Shown: piece after piece, positions 1 to 9,379 of the stretch | How positions within the stretch are numbered: position 1 is the stretch's first letter | Layout: every line of letters starts with the position of its first letter | DNA from: Candidatus Sumerlaeota bacterium | GTDB taxonomy: Bacteria > Sumerlaeota > Sumerlaeia > JAFGJS01 | Direction: 5' to 3' | Assembly: GCA_016928995.1 (NCBI GenBank) | Contig: JAFGJS010000102.1 | Location: 19,682-83,681, forward strand | DNA length: 64,000 bases | The notes under the pieces: generated by a model | Database searches by the model: none | Told to the model about the DNA's origin: nothing | The model's input: only the letters and a program-made list of their open reading frames with translations | Program-made: the position numbers and the translations under genes

Positions 1-48
1 ACGGGCAGTTTTTTTAACAGCGGCCAAGCAATCTCTCGTTAATATCGC

Positions 49-3000
49 TCAGCTGGCAAGCTCCATGTCGGTGAACTGCACGGAGACGATTTCCGTTACG
101 CCTTTTTCTTCCATGGTGACGCCGTAGATCGTATCGGCGAGTTCCATGGAGAGTTTGTTGTGCGTGATCATCACGAATTGAGTTTGAGCGGAGAATTCGG
201 CGATCATGCTCTTGAAGCGTTCGACGTTCGCGTCGTCCAGGGCGTGATCAATCTCGTCGAGCACGCAGAAGGGGCTCGGTTTGTACTTGAAGATGGCGAA
301 AAGCAGCGCCACGGCGACCATCGATTTCTCGCCGCCGGATTGCAGCATGATGTTCTTGACCTGGCTGCCGGGCGGCATGGCCATGATGTCCACCCCGCTG
401 TTGAGAACGTCGTTGGGATCGGTGAGGATCAGGTCGGCCTTGCCGCCGCCGAAGAGCTGGCGGAAGATCTCGTTGAAGTTTCCACGAATGATCTCGAAGG
501 CCTCGATGAACAGCTCGCGCGAGGTTTTGTCGATCTTCTTGATGGTTTTGATCAGGGATTCGCGGGCCGCCTCAAGGTCTTGCACCTGGCGCAGGTATTC
601 TTCGTGCTGCGCGCGGACCTCTTCGTATTCGTCGATGGCGCCGGGATTGATTTCACCGAGCGATTCCTTGCGTTCGCGTAGTTCCGCCAGCCGGATGTTG
701 ATTTCATCCGGGGTGAGCTCCACGGTTTCCTCGGACTGGACCAGTTGCTGCAGGGGCGTGTTGAATTTTTCCAGGGCGCGCTGATCCAGCGTTTGCAACC
801 GCATAGTCATTTCATTCTGCTTCATCCGGGCTTCGGTCAGTTCGTTTTCGGCCTGACGCTCTTCGCGCATGGCGATCTGGCGCTGGTTTTCAAGTTCGCG
901 CGCTTGTTGCTCGCATTCCTGGCGTTTGCGTTGTTCCTCTTCCAGGGCGCGCTCGAATTCCACCGTGGAGGTCTTCATTGCATCGCGGTCGTTGCGCGCA
1001 ACGGTCAGCTGTTTCTCCAGGCGCGCGCCTTGCTCTTCTTTCTCACGGATTTCGTTTTCACGGCGCTGGATGTCGCTGGAGAGCTGGGCCACCAGCGTAT
1101 TGAGCGTCTTCAGCCGCTCTTCCATGTTGCTCACGCGCTCGCGCGTTTCGGTGAGGATGCCGTATGCTTCGGAGTAGGCGTCGTGGATCGATTGGGCGTT
1201 GCCCTCGTCGTCCTGCTGGCTGTCGCTCTCCATCAGTTCGACGTCGCGGTCGGCCTCGGATTGCTTGACACGGGCTTGCTCGATGGCGGCGGCGATTTCC
1301 AGGATGCGGTTGCGATCGCGATCCATCTCGTTATTGAGTTTTTCGCGTTTGGCGCGCAACGCTTCGAGCTGGCGCTGCGCGTCCTCCAGGGCGCGTTTGT
1401 CGCTTTCCAGTTTATTGCGCTGCTGCTCCGCCGCCACTTCGTCGCGATGAGAATCTTCCTTGGCGGCCTCGATGGCCTTTTCGATTTCCGTGGCGCGGCT
1501 TTGCGCTTGAGCGAGCGAGGCGGCGAGTTCGGTTTCGGCTTGCCGGGCCTGTTCGATTTTCTCGCTTAGTTCGCGTATCTCGCGTTCGCGCGTGAGCAGA
1601 CCGGAGTTCTGGATGTGCCCGCCGCTCATCATGCCGCGTTCGGAGAGCGTGTCGCCGTCAAGCGTGACGTAGCGTGTCTTGAGTCCGCTGCGCAGCAGGT
1701 TTTCCGCGGTTTGCAGGTCTTCGACGACCAAGATCGAACCAAGCAGGAAATCCACCGCTGGCTGCGTGCGGCCGTCGCACTGGACCAGTTTCGAGGCGAT
1801 GTTCACCACTCCCGGACGGGTGACCGCCGAGAGGATGTTCAGGTGGGTGCGCTGCACTTCGATCAGATCGAGCGGCAGGAACGTGGCGCGGCCGAGCTGA
1901 TTCTGTTTCAGGTAGGTGATGGCGTCGCGGGCGGATTCCGACGTCTCGGTCACGATGTCCTGCAGGTGGCCGCCCAGCGCCTGCTCGATGGCCTTTTCAT
2001 GTTCGGCGTCGATTTGGATCAGCTGCGCCAGGACGCCGTGGATGTTGTTGAGTTTCTGCTGCTCGGACGCGAGCATGACCTCTTTCACGCCGCGATGAAA
2101 TCCCTGGTAGCTTTCCTCGAGTTTCTTGAAGGTTTCATAACGCGTGTTGAGCTGGCTGATTTCGGAGCGCCGCTCTTCCAATTGCCGTAGATTGCTCTGG
2201 CATTCATCGCGGACTTGCCGGCGGTCTTCGTTCAGCCGGGCCAACTGCTCACGCAGCCGTTGCACGCTTTCCTGCTTCTGATTCAGCTCTTCACGCTGAC
2301 TGTTCAGCGAGGCTTCGCCTTCCGTTATCCGGCGCTCCAGTTCGCTGATGCCTTCGGCTGTTTCCTGCGAGAATTCCTGCGATTGATCGATGCGCATTTC
2401 CACGATGCGCTGCTCGTTTTCGAGCCGGAGCACTTCCTGCCCGGTCTCGCGCGCCTGGATGCGGAGGGCGTTGAGGCGTTCGCGGATCGCGGCCTGTTCG
2501 TTTTTCAGCCGTTCGTAAATCGCTTTGCGCTCTTCGTACGCCGCCTCAACCTCGATCAGTTTGTTGCGCTGCGCGGAAAGCTCCGTGGTCAGGTCTTCCT
2601 GATCGCCCTGGCGGTCATCCAATTCCTTGCGCGCCGTTTCGAGCGTCCGGCGGGCCGCTTCCAACTGGCTGGCATTGGAGGTCTGGCGTTCCTGGTAAAC
2701 CTGAATGCGCCCCTCCAGCGCTTGCAGTTCGGAGCGCATTTCATATTGTTTACGATTGAGCTCGGCGATTCTTTCTTCCCATTCGAGCTGCTTCAGGCCG
2801 TATTCCTCGTGGCTGGCTTCGAGCGAGGCGAGCTGCGCCTGTCGCGCTTCCAGGCGGCTTTGCAGCACGGTCACCTGCTGATCGGCTTCTTTGCTCTGCT
2901 CTTGGGTGCGGCGGTAATCCTCGATCAGCGAATGGGCTTCGAGTTGCACGATTTCAGCCTGGATTTTCTTATAGCGCTCGGCCTTGCCAGCCTGCCGTTT

Positions 3001-3627
3001 CAGGCGGCGCAGTTCGGTTTCGCGAGTGCTCATGATGTCATGATGCCGCACGAGCTCGGCCTCGGTCTGCTCGAGTTTGCGCAACGTGGCTTCGCGCTTG
3101 ACGCGATAACGCGAGACGCCGGCGGCTTCGTCGAACACGATGCGGCGCTCTTTGGGCTTGGAGTCGATAAGTTGCTTGACCTTGTCCTGCTCCATGATCG
3201 AGTAGGCGGATTTGCCGATGCCGGTGTCCATGAAGAGGTCGACCACGTCCTTGCGCAGACAGGCGGCGCCATTGATTTCATATTCGCTGAGGAACTCGCC
3301 ATCGCCCTGGCGGTAGATCTTGCGGGTGATCATGATTTCCGTGAAATCGAGCGGCAGCTGGCGGTCTTTGTTGTCGATCAGCAGCGAAACCGAGGCGAGG
3401 GACTGCTGCTTGTGGGTGCGGCTGCCCTGGAACATCAGATCGCCCATCCGGTCGCCGCGGAGTTTGCGGGCATTGCCTTCGCCGAGCACCCAGCGCATGG
3501 CGTCAAATACGTTGGACTTGCCGCAGCCATTCGGGCCGACGATGACGGTGATGCCGGGGCTCAGGTCGAGGGTTTTCTTGACCGGGAAGGATTTAAAACC
3601 ATTCAGAATCAGCTTTTTAATATACAT
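49..3627 (-). CDS. smc: Chromosome segregation protein SMC
   Basis: This is a full-length bacterial SMC ATPase (1192 aa), the core of the condensin-like complex that compacts and segregates DNA with ScpA and ScpB. The N-terminal head carries Walker A GPNGCGKSN at residues 31-39. Two very long coiled-coil arms (about 170-505 and 670-1020) flank a globular hinge at about 515-660. The C-terminal head holds the ABC signature LQSGGEKS at about 1095 and Walker B VLDEID at about 1122. The start is well supported by AAAGGACG 7-8 nt upstream. No scpA or scpB gene is visible. It is transcribed away from the FtsX-like gene across a 292-nt gap. Identity is certain; nothing is unusual in the protein. Confidence 0.97.
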   Translation of the reverse strand: MYIKKLILNGFKSFPVKKTLDLSPGITVIVGPNGCGKSNVFDAMRWVLGEGNARKLRGDRMGDLMFQGSRTHKQQSLASVSLLIDNKDRQLPLDFTEIMITRKIYRQGDGEFLSEYEINGAACLRKDVVDLFMDTGIGKSAYSIMEQDKVKQLIDSKPKERRIVFDEAAGVSRYRVKREATLRKLEQTEAELVRHHDIMSTRETELRRLKRQAGKAERYKKIQAEIVQLEAHSLIEDYRRTQEQSKEADQQVTVLQSRLEARQAQLASLEASHEEYGLKQLEWEERIAELNRKQYEMRSELQALEGRIQVYQERQTSNASQLEAARRTLETARKELDDRQGDQEDLTTELSAQRNKLIEVEAAYEERKAIYERLKNEQAAIRERLNALRIQARETGQEVLRLENEQRIVEMRIDQSQEFSQETAEGISELERRITEGEASLNSQREELNQKQESVQRLREQLARLNEDRRQVRDECQSNLRQLEERRSEISQLNTRYETFKKLEESYQGFHRGVKEVMLASEQQKLNNIHGVLAQLIQIDAEHEKAIEQALGGHLQDIVTETSESARDAITYLKQNQLGRATFLPLDLIEVQRTHLNILSAVTRPGVVNIASKLVQCDGRTQPAVDFLLGSILVVEDLQTAENLLRSGLKTRYVTLDGDTLSERGMMSGGHIQNSGLLTREREIRELSEKIEQARQAETELAASLAQAQSRATEIEKAIEAAKEDSHRDEVAAEQQRNKLESDKRALEDAQRQLEALRAKREKLNNEMDRDRNRILEIAAAIEQARVKQSEADRDVELMESDSQQDDEGNAQSIHDAYSEAYGILTETRERVSNMEERLKTLNTLVAQLSSDIQRRENEIREKEEQGARLEKQLTVARNDRDAMKTSTVEFERALEEEQRKRQECEQQARELENQRQIAMREERQAENELTEARMKQNEMTMRLQTLDQRALEKFNTPLQQLVQSEETVELTPDEINIRLAELRERKESLGEINPGAIDEYEEVRAQHEEYLRQVQDLEAARESLIKTIKKIDKTSRELFIEAFEIIRGNFNEIFRQLFGGGKADLILTDPNDVLNSGVDIMAMPPGSQVKNIMLQSGGEKSMVAVALLFAIFKYKPSPFCVLDEIDHALDDANVERFKSMIAEFSAQTQFVMITHNKLSMELADTIYGVTMEEKGVTEIVSVQFTDMELAS

Positions 3628-3744
3628 GCTTGGCGTCCTTTGGGTACAGGAATAGTCGCAATTAAACGTATGCTAAGCGTCGAACGGACTTTTTCTAGTT
3701 TGAAACCAGCGGGAACAGCGGTTGAGATCGACTATCGCGCGAGA

Positions 3745-3769
3745 ACAGGTACATTACAGGTACATTATA
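3745..3769 (-). promoter_or_regulatory. Possible smc promoter -10 with 11-bp tandem repeat
   Basis: On the minus strand a perfect TATAAT lies at 3769-3764. Immediately downstream (3766-3745) the 11-mer ACAGGTACATT (plus-strand reading) occurs twice in tandem. If the hexamer is the -10 of smc, the tandem copies sit over the transcription start, a typical operator position. No good -35 is visible. The rest of the 3628-3919 gap shows nothing else. Confidence 0.3.
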
Positions 3770-3919
3770 TGATGCCGCGTTCGCTACGAGAGTACAGCAT
3801 ATGGCGCCATTTCCAATGTGTGCAAGTTTAAAATCGCCTCCGGAATAAAAAGTGGAAAACTTGTGAAAATCAGTCCTTTTTGATTGCAAATTGCCCCGTT
3901 TTTGACCACTTTCAAGGCT

Positions 3920-4714
3920 ATGTTCAATCGGACTCGACTGCTTTCACTGCTTCCGGCCTGGCTGCTGACCACCCTGCTCGTGGGATTATGCGCTCAGGCC
4001 CTGGTCGCCGCCCGCCATGTGACCCGGCGGCTGGGCAGCGAATACCCCATCCTGATCGAACTGGAACGGGGCGCGACCATCGCCCAGGCCGAGGAGCTGA
4101 TGGAGCAAATCCGCGAATCCAGCTGGAACCGGCGGCTCCGGCAACTGGAACTGGTTCCGTCGCAGGAGATTGCCGGTTGGCTCGCTGCGCAACAGCCGGA
4201 GTTGAACGGCGAGGTTGAAGCCTCCTGGATCGATCTGCCTAAAATCATTGAAGCGGCGTTTTTCGATCCTGTCGTCCGGCCGGCGGATGTAACAGGCTTC
4301 GAATACTACCTCAAGGACCAGCCGTTAGTCAAGCTTGTGTCGCATGATGCGGAAGGGCTGGAACTCCTGCGCTCTGCGCGCAAGGAGCTTGAGTCGGGCC
4401 TGTTGAAAGGGCTATGCGTGCTGTGGCTGATCGGCCTTTGCGTCAATTTCGCCGTGGCCTGGCTGTCACCCCCAGATGCTCCGCTCGCGCCGGTGCGCCA
4501 TCCTTTATTCAAGAAGCCCTATCAACTGGCAGGCGTCATGCTGCTTGTTTGTCTGGCGGCATGGCTGGCCACGATCGGATTGATGGCGTTCGTCTGGCCG
4601 TCGGTGATCGATCCGCCGGATTTTTTCTCCTTGCTGGCGCCGTTGATCCTCGCTGGTTATGGTCTGAGCAACGCGGCGCTGTTCGCCGTGGCCTGCAAAC
4701 TGCTTTACCGATGA
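3920..4714 (+). CDS. FtsX-like four-helix membrane protein (orphan)
   Basis: The topology is that of FtsX, the permease-like partner of FtsE that activates periplasmic peptidoglycan hydrolases. One N-terminal membrane segment (about residues 6-31) is followed by an extracytoplasmic domain of about 115 residues, then three membrane segments at the C-terminal end. The extracytoplasmic part has FtsX-like features: a region rich in Glu/Leu helices and a PVVRPADV stretch before the second membrane segment. No ftsE lies beside it, so the ATPase must be elsewhere or absent. The start is uncertain: ATG 3920 has AAGG only 2 nt upstream, and an in-frame TTG at 3884 is possible. The family call rests on topology and weak motifs. 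Confidence 0.55.
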   Translation: MFNRTRLLSLLPAWLLTTLLVGLCAQALVAARHVTRRLGSEYPILIELERGATIAQAEELMEQIRESSWNRRLRQLELVPSQEIAGWLAAQQPELNGEVEASWIDLPKIIEAAFFDPVVRPADVTGFEYYLKDQPLVKLVSHDAEGLELLRSARKELESGLLKGLCVLWLIGLCVNFAVAWLSPPDAPLAPVRHPLFKKPYQLAGVMLLVCLAAWLATIGLMAFVWPSVIDPPDFFSLLAPLILAGYGLSNAALFAVACKLLYR

Positions 4715-4734
4715 TGTAATATTAATACGGGCAT

Positions 4735-4756
4735 CCGGCGGCTTATTGCCGGTTTT
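4735..4756 (+). terminator. Weak intrinsic terminator after the FtsX-like gene
   Basis: CCGGC (4735-4739) pairs with GCCGG (4748-4752) across an 8-nt loop and is followed by TTTT. The stem is short, so efficiency is doubtful. It lies between the convergent FtsX-like gene and prmA. Confidence 0.4.
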
Positions 4757-4779
4757 GCGCCGTTATCTTGCATGGGAAA

Positions 4780-5673
4780 TCATGCTTTCCGGGCGTAAAA
4801 GCCGATCCATTCGTTGATCTGTCCGGTGTTTTCCACGATGAAGCCCAGTTCTTCCAGCAATCGAGTCGTTTGATCGCGTTCATTTTCCACGCAGCCGGAC
4901 AAGAGCAACGCTCCGTTCTGTTCCACCATCGCGGACGCGGCGTTCGCAATCGGCCTGAATCGCGACATGAGCATATTGCAAACGACCAGCGGCGCGGTTA
5001 CAGCGCCGGCTTGATCCGCTCCGCCGATATAAACACAGACATTTTTCGTCACGGCGTTGAGCGACAAGTTCAGCCTCAGGTTTTCCTCGGCCTGTGGATC
5101 GATCTCGATCGCCACGGCCTGATGAGCGCCGAGTTTGACGGCGGCGATGCTGAGGATGCCCGAGCCGGCGCCGATGTCGATGACGCGCGCGGCAGGAGCG
5201 ACGCAATCGGGCAGCATCTTCAGGCATAATTGCGTGCTTTCGTGCAAGCCGGTGCCGAAGGCCATGCCGGGTTCGATGATCAGAAGGTGCTCGCCGGTCC
5301 GCAATTCCGCGCGCTCCTGCTCCCACGGCGGCGCCACCCACCAGCAGGGAGCGACGCGTTTGGCGTGAAAGTAGGCCTTGAACGGCTCGGTCCAATCCTG
5401 CTCTTCGATGGCTTGGTAATTGACTTGATCCGGCGGGTGAGGCAATGCCGCGGAGAAGATCTGCGCGTCTTTCATGAGTTCCGAGGCGGATTGTTTTTCG
5501 TCAAAGTAAACCGCCCAATGCGTGGCGCCGAGCATTTCAGTGCGCCGTTCGCCGCTGGCCGCGCCGCGATCTTCCCAGCCGAGAGATTGATTTTCCTGCA
5601 GCCAGTCCGCCAGCAGTTCCAGCGTCAATTCCGACGCTTCATGGCTCCAGATGAAATGAAGTTCGTGATACAT
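4780..5673 (-). CDS. prmA: Ribosomal protein L11 methyltransferase PrmA
   Basis: A SAM-dependent methyltransferase of 297 aa, the usual PrmA length, which modifies lysines and the N terminus of ribosomal protein L11. The N-terminal third is the substrate-binding part. The class I SAM fold is clear from VIDIGAGSGILSIAA (motif I), followed by an acidic residue stretch AIEIDP. The NxLA-type motif of PrmA appears as VVCNMLM. GGACGAG upstream of ATG 5673 is a reasonable ribosome site. It lies 26 nt downstream of the penicillin-binding protein gene and probably shares its transcript. Other class I methyltransferases are possible, but length and motif order favour PrmA. Confidence 0.85.
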   Translation of the reverse strand: MYHELHFIWSHEASELTLELLADWLQENQSLGWEDRGAASGERRTEMLGATHWAVYFDEKQSASELMKDAQIFSAALPHPPDQVNYQAIEEQDWTEPFKAYFHAKRVAPCWWVAPPWEQERAELRTGEHLLIIEPGMAFGTGLHESTQLCLKMLPDCVAPAARVIDIGAGSGILSIAAVKLGAHQAVAIEIDPQAEENLRLNLSLNAVTKNVCVYIGGADQAGAVTAPLVVCNMLMSRFRPIANAASAMVEQNGALLLSGCVENERDQTTRLLEELGFIVENTGQINEWIGFYARKA

Positions 5674-5699
5674 GTCTCGTCCGTTCTTATTGTAAAAGA

Positions 5700-8018
5700 T
5701 CAGTATCCGGCCGATTTTGGCTCCGTGCCCTTGATGAATGCGACGTTGCGCAGGATGTTGCGCGAGGGCGTGCCCGGTCCGGCGAGCAATCCCGTTGTTT
5801 TATCAATGTTGCAGCGGATGATGTTCTCCGGTTCGCTGAATTCCTTTTTGGCGGTCCATTGCGGTTGTTCCAGATGCAACCGCCGCAGGATCCCGGCCCA
5901 GACGGGTCCAGCGACGCGCGATCCGGTCATCTGCGGCCCCATACTGCGATTCCGGTCGAAGCCGACATATACGCCGATGACGAGTTGAGGAGTGTAGCCC
6001 ATAAACCAGGCGTCCACGCAATCATTCGTCGTTCCGGTTTTGCCCGCCATTTGCGGCAGGCCGGTGAGCGACGATAACTCCTCGGCGATGTTGGAGCCTG
6101 TTCCGCGGGTCATCACGCCTTGCAGCATGGTGGTCATCAGGAACGCCGTCTCCGGATTAATCACGCGGCGTTCGACGGGCTTGAACTCCTTCACGATCAC
6201 TCCGGCCGGATCCTCGATTTTCAGCGCCGCCCGGGGCGCCATGCCCACGCCGGCATTGGCGAAAGGCAGATACGCGGCGGCGAGTTCCAGCAGGTTGACG
6301 TTCGTGTTTCCCAGGCAAGTGGGCAATTCCGGCCGCAGTTTCCAGGGATGGATCTCGGACAGCATGTCAAATTTGCGGACGAAATCCAGCGAGCGGTCGA
6401 TGCCGACTTCGCGGAAGAGCATGATCGTCGGCACATTGCGCGAGTGCTCCAGCGCCTCCTCCAGCGCCGTGGGGCCGAAGTAGCGGTTTTCGTAATTCTG
6501 CGGCGTGTAATTATCGCCGAAGGTGATCGGCTCGTCGGGCATGACGCTAGCGGGAGTGTAGCCGTTTTCCAGCGCCGCCGCATAGAAAAACGGTTTGAGG
6601 CATGAGCCGGGCTGGCGCGCCGATTGCACCGCGCGATTCCATTGGCCGTTGTTGTTCGCGTCAAAGAAATCCGCGCCGCCGCTGATCGCCAGCAGGTCGC
6701 CGTTGCTCGCGTCCAGCACGACCACGGCGCCCTGGATGTGCGTTTTATCGTAGAGCGAAGCAGCGAACATTTTACTGGCATGATCGACGCTCTGGACATC
6801 GACGTCCAGCAATTCATCAATGCGCAAAACACTGTCCGGATCGAAATAAGGCGGCTCTTCCGGCCGTTCGAGCGAGGCGCGATAGTCGTCGATCATCACA
6901 TCGATTCGGCCGGCGTCCACCGCTGTGATTCGTGCCAGCCTTGTGGTTCCAGGTCCCAGATGTTCGTAGGTTTGCCGTTCTTCGCGCAGACGTTGGGTTT
7001 TCTGGCGCTGCCAGTTTTGTTCCGCGGCCATCAAGCCGGCCAACAGCTCCTCATCTACAATCCGCTGGATTCCCACGTCGAGCGTGGAGTCGATCGTGTA
7101 GCCTTTTTGCTGCAAATCCTCGCGTTTGAATTCCGGCAGATTGAGCAACGAGCCGCGCAGATACTCTACAAAGTATGGCGCGGTTCGCGAAACGGGCTGC
7201 GGGTGTTTCAGTTCCAGTGGTTCGTTCAGCGCCTCTTTGTATTCGTCAGGGCTGATGTAGCCCACATCACGCATTTTTTCCAGCACCTGGTTGCGCCGTT
7301 TGAGCGCTTCGTCCGGATTGATCCAGGGATTGAAGACGCTTGGCTTCTGCGGCAATCCGGCGATCAGCGACGCCTCGGCGAGTGTCAGTTCGCGCACGGT
7401 CTTGCCGAAATAATTGCGCGCCGCCGCCTGTACGCCGTAGGAGCCGGCGCCCAGATAGACCTGGTTCATGTAGAACTCGAGGATTTGCTCCTTGGAGTAG
7501 CGCCGCTCAATTTGCAGCGCGAGCACACTCTCCTCGAGTTTGCGCTTCAAGGTTTTCTCCCGGCTGACGCGCTCCGGGAGGATGTTGCGCGGCAGTTGCA
7601 ACGTCAGCGTGCTGAAGCCCTGGGCGAAATGCCCGCGTCGCAGGTTGACGAGCACGGCCCGCGCCACGGCCTTGGGATCGATGCCGAAGTGCTGGTAAAA
7701 CCGTTCGTCTTCGATCGCCACGAAGGCCTTGCTGAGATAGCCCGGAGCGTCCTCGCGCGGATTGATCAGTTCACGCTGCTCCTCGGAAAACGCGCCGATG
7801 GCCTGACGTTGCGTCCGGTCCAGGATCGTCGTGGTTTGCTTGGGATTGTAATTCTCCAGTTCCTCGATCGGCGGGAGGCTGTGGATGAAGCCGGCGAAGG
7901 CTCCGAGCAGCAGGGCGCAGAATACCGCGGCCACGCAAAGCAGCGCCATCAGCTGCCGCAGCCATCGCTCCAGCCGCAAAGCCCATCGTGGTTGTTCACG
8001 TGTTGTGCGCATTCCCAT
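5700..8018 (-). CDS. Class A penicillin-binding protein (PBP1A type)
   Basis: A bifunctional peptidoglycan synthase of about 772 aa that polymerises glycan (GT51) and cross-links stem peptides. One N-terminal membrane anchor follows a short Arg-rich cytoplasmic tail. The GT51 domain shows EDERFYQHFG and a GFSTLTLQLPRN motif (family consensus GxSTITQQLxxN, so the middle is slightly divergent). The transpeptidase domain has the catalytic SxxK as SCLK (Ser472), SxN as SRN, and KTGT in GKTGTTNDCVDAWF. The chosen ATG at 8018 follows a GCGGACGG stretch; an in-frame TTG at 8045 and an ATG at 8012 are alternatives. It sits between the MBL gene (99-nt gap) and prmA (26-nt gap), all leftward. Confidence 0.93.
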   Translation of the reverse strand: MGMRTTREQPRWALRLERWLRQLMALLCVAAVFCALLLGAFAGFIHSLPPIEELENYNPKQTTTILDRTQRQAIGAFSEEQRELINPREDAPGYLSKAFVAIEDERFYQHFGIDPKAVARAVLVNLRRGHFAQGFSTLTLQLPRNILPERVSREKTLKRKLEESVLALQIERRYSKEQILEFYMNQVYLGAGSYGVQAAARNYFGKTVRELTLAEASLIAGLPQKPSVFNPWINPDEALKRRNQVLEKMRDVGYISPDEYKEALNEPLELKHPQPVSRTAPYFVEYLRGSLLNLPEFKREDLQQKGYTIDSTLDVGIQRIVDEELLAGLMAAEQNWQRQKTQRLREERQTYEHLGPGTTRLARITAVDAGRIDVMIDDYRASLERPEEPPYFDPDSVLRIDELLDVDVQSVDHASKMFAASLYDKTHIQGAVVVLDASNGDLLAISGGADFFDANNNGQWNRAVQSARQPGSCLKPFFYAAALENGYTPASVMPDEPITFGDNYTPQNYENRYFGPTALEEALEHSRNVPTIMLFREVGIDRSLDFVRKFDMLSEIHPWKLRPELPTCLGNTNVNLLELAAAYLPFANAGVGMAPRAALKIEDPAGVIVKEFKPVERRVINPETAFLMTTMLQGVMTRGTGSNIAEELSSLTGLPQMAGKTGTTNDCVDAWFMGYTPQLVIGVYVGFDRNRSMGPQMTGSRVAGPVWAGILRRLHLEQPQWTAKKEFSEPENIIRCNIDKTTGLLAGPGTPSRNILRNVAFIKGTEPKSAGY

Positions 8019-8117
8019 CCGTCCGCGATCATCCGCGAAATTCAACGCAGTATAAACGCAAATTGCTCATTGAAATAGATCCATTTCGAAGTTCGAAAAG
8101 CAAAAGGTCAAGTCGTG

Positions 8118-8993
8118 CTAGAAAAATTCAGGCTGCTGGATGTCGATGCCTTCCAGTTCCACGTTCCAGGCCGGCTGCGTGGAACGCGATTCTTCAAGCG
8201 CCAGCTTGGTGCGATACACCGCCGATGGTTCGAAGCGCGGGGCGACTTCCAGCGGCGATTCCAGACGAGCGCCGTGCTGCTTGAGCGTGTTGCGCACGGC
8301 TTTAAGGGCCACATCGGGACGGTTGCGTTCCGTGGAAAGGTGTCCGAGCACGATCGCCCGCGGCGCGTGGTTGCTGGATTGCAGCGCCTGAGCCAACAGC
8401 ATTCCGGTTTTGGGATTGGAGAGATGAAAATGGGAATTGAAGTTTGGATACCGCCGCAGCAGTTCAGGGCAATGATTCGCTTCGACGTAGATAATCCGTG
8501 CATCGACGAAGTGACGCCCGATGTTCTCCCACTCGAAGAAATCGGTCGCGATGACGATCCGCTCCGCCGGATCCTCTTTCCATTGGATCACGAAGCCGCA
8601 ATTGCGCGATTCATCGGCGTGTTCAATTTCAAAGTTCTGCAGGATCAGATCGCCGATTTCCAGCGGTCCTTCGCCGTATTCGCGCAAATCGAGGCCGCGA
8701 AAGGACGCCCCCCGTCCGTGTTTGAATAGCAGACGGCGGCGGTTATCACGATGCACATACACCGGCGTCTGATCGCTTTCCATCACGCGCAGGGCATGGT
8801 AATTGATATGGTCGCTATGCAGGTGGGTGTTGACCAGCGCGGCGAGTTTGGGGATGGCGTGCTGCATGAGCAATACGCGCAGTTGTTTTTGCGAGCGCAC
8901 GCCGCAGTCGATCATCACGCGTGTTTTGTGGCTCCACACCATCAGCACGTTTCCGCTGCTGCCGCTTTGCAGCGTTTGGAAGCACAGTCCCAT
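8118..8993 (-). CDS. MBL-fold hydrolase, WalJ/YycJ-like
   Basis: A metallo-beta-lactamase-fold protein of 291 aa. It starts with QSGSSGN, the family-typical opening of YycJ/WalJ proteins, and has the zinc motif HLHSDHINY, an ATDFFEW strand-Asp motif, and a C-terminal LGHLSTERN carrying the last metal-binding His. In Firmicutes WalJ links cell-wall signalling and DNA replication/repair; the role in Gram-negatives is not settled. Its position upstream of a PBP gene is suggestive but no proof. GGATCGGGATC precedes ATG 8993. Confidence 0.85.
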   Translation of the reverse strand: MGLCFQTLQSGSSGNVLMVWSHKTRVMIDCGVRSQKQLRVLLMQHAIPKLAALVNTHLHSDHINYHALRVMESDQTPVYVHRDNRRRLLFKHGRGASFRGLDLREYGEGPLEIGDLILQNFEIEHADESRNCGFVIQWKEDPAERIVIATDFFEWENIGRHFVDARIIYVEANHCPELLRRYPNFNSHFHLSNPKTGMLLAQALQSSNHAPRAIVLGHLSTERNRPDVALKAVRNTLKQHGARLESPLEVAPRFEPSAVYRTKLALEESRSTQPAWNVELEGIDIQQPEFF

Positions 8994-9379
8994 CTTGATC
9001 CCGATCCTTCGGAGCGATTCACAAGAGCAAAGCTAGATATACTGCTCGCACCCGGATAGTTCAAGTACAAATTGATGCGCCATCGATTCCAGCTCCGCCG
9101 CTGAATCAGCCTTTGCGCATTTGGCAAAGGGCACGATCAGCCATTCAATTCACAGATCTATGCATTGGCTTGCTTTATTACCCGGGAGTCATTCCGGATT
9201 AAATTTATAAGAAATATTATTTTTTTGAGAATTCGAACCGATAAGGAATGAGCGAGAGCGCAATGCTGATAAAAGCGGTCAATTGAGAGTCGTAAAGATT
9301 CGGCTGGATCGCTTTTGAATCCATTTCCTGAATCCGTTTCCGAGTGGAATCATACTGGACCAAGGAGAAATGCCCCGGC
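8994..9379. other. Divergent intergenic region, MBL hydrolase / kinase operon
   Basis: This 386-nt gap holds the putative leftward promoter at 9036-9064 and an A/T-rich stretch at about 9195-9225. An ACCGATAA at 9236-9243 resembles a sigma-28 -10 but has no matching -35. AAGGAG at 9362-9367 is the likely ribosome site for the kinase at 9380. I see no RNA gene or coding sequence. Confidence 0.5.
9036..9064 (-). promoter_or_regulatory. Putative sigma-70 promoter for the MBL-PBP-prmA set
   Basis: On the minus strand TTGAAC (9064-9059) and TATATC (9041-9036) are separated by exactly 17 nt. This would give a leader of about 36 nt before the ATG at 8993. Both hexamers match consensus at 4 of 6 positions. 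Confidence 0.4.

Noticed and set aside
2215..3831. Long open frame (538 codons) on the plus strand opposite smc
   Set aside because: It is antisense to the conserved SMC head and arm; the product is a low-complexity Phe/Leu/His-rich shadow typical of the complement of coiled-coil DNA.
9236..9243. Sigma-28 promoter before the first kinase
   Set aside because: ACCGATAA fits the -10, but no TAAA lies 15-16 nt upstream.
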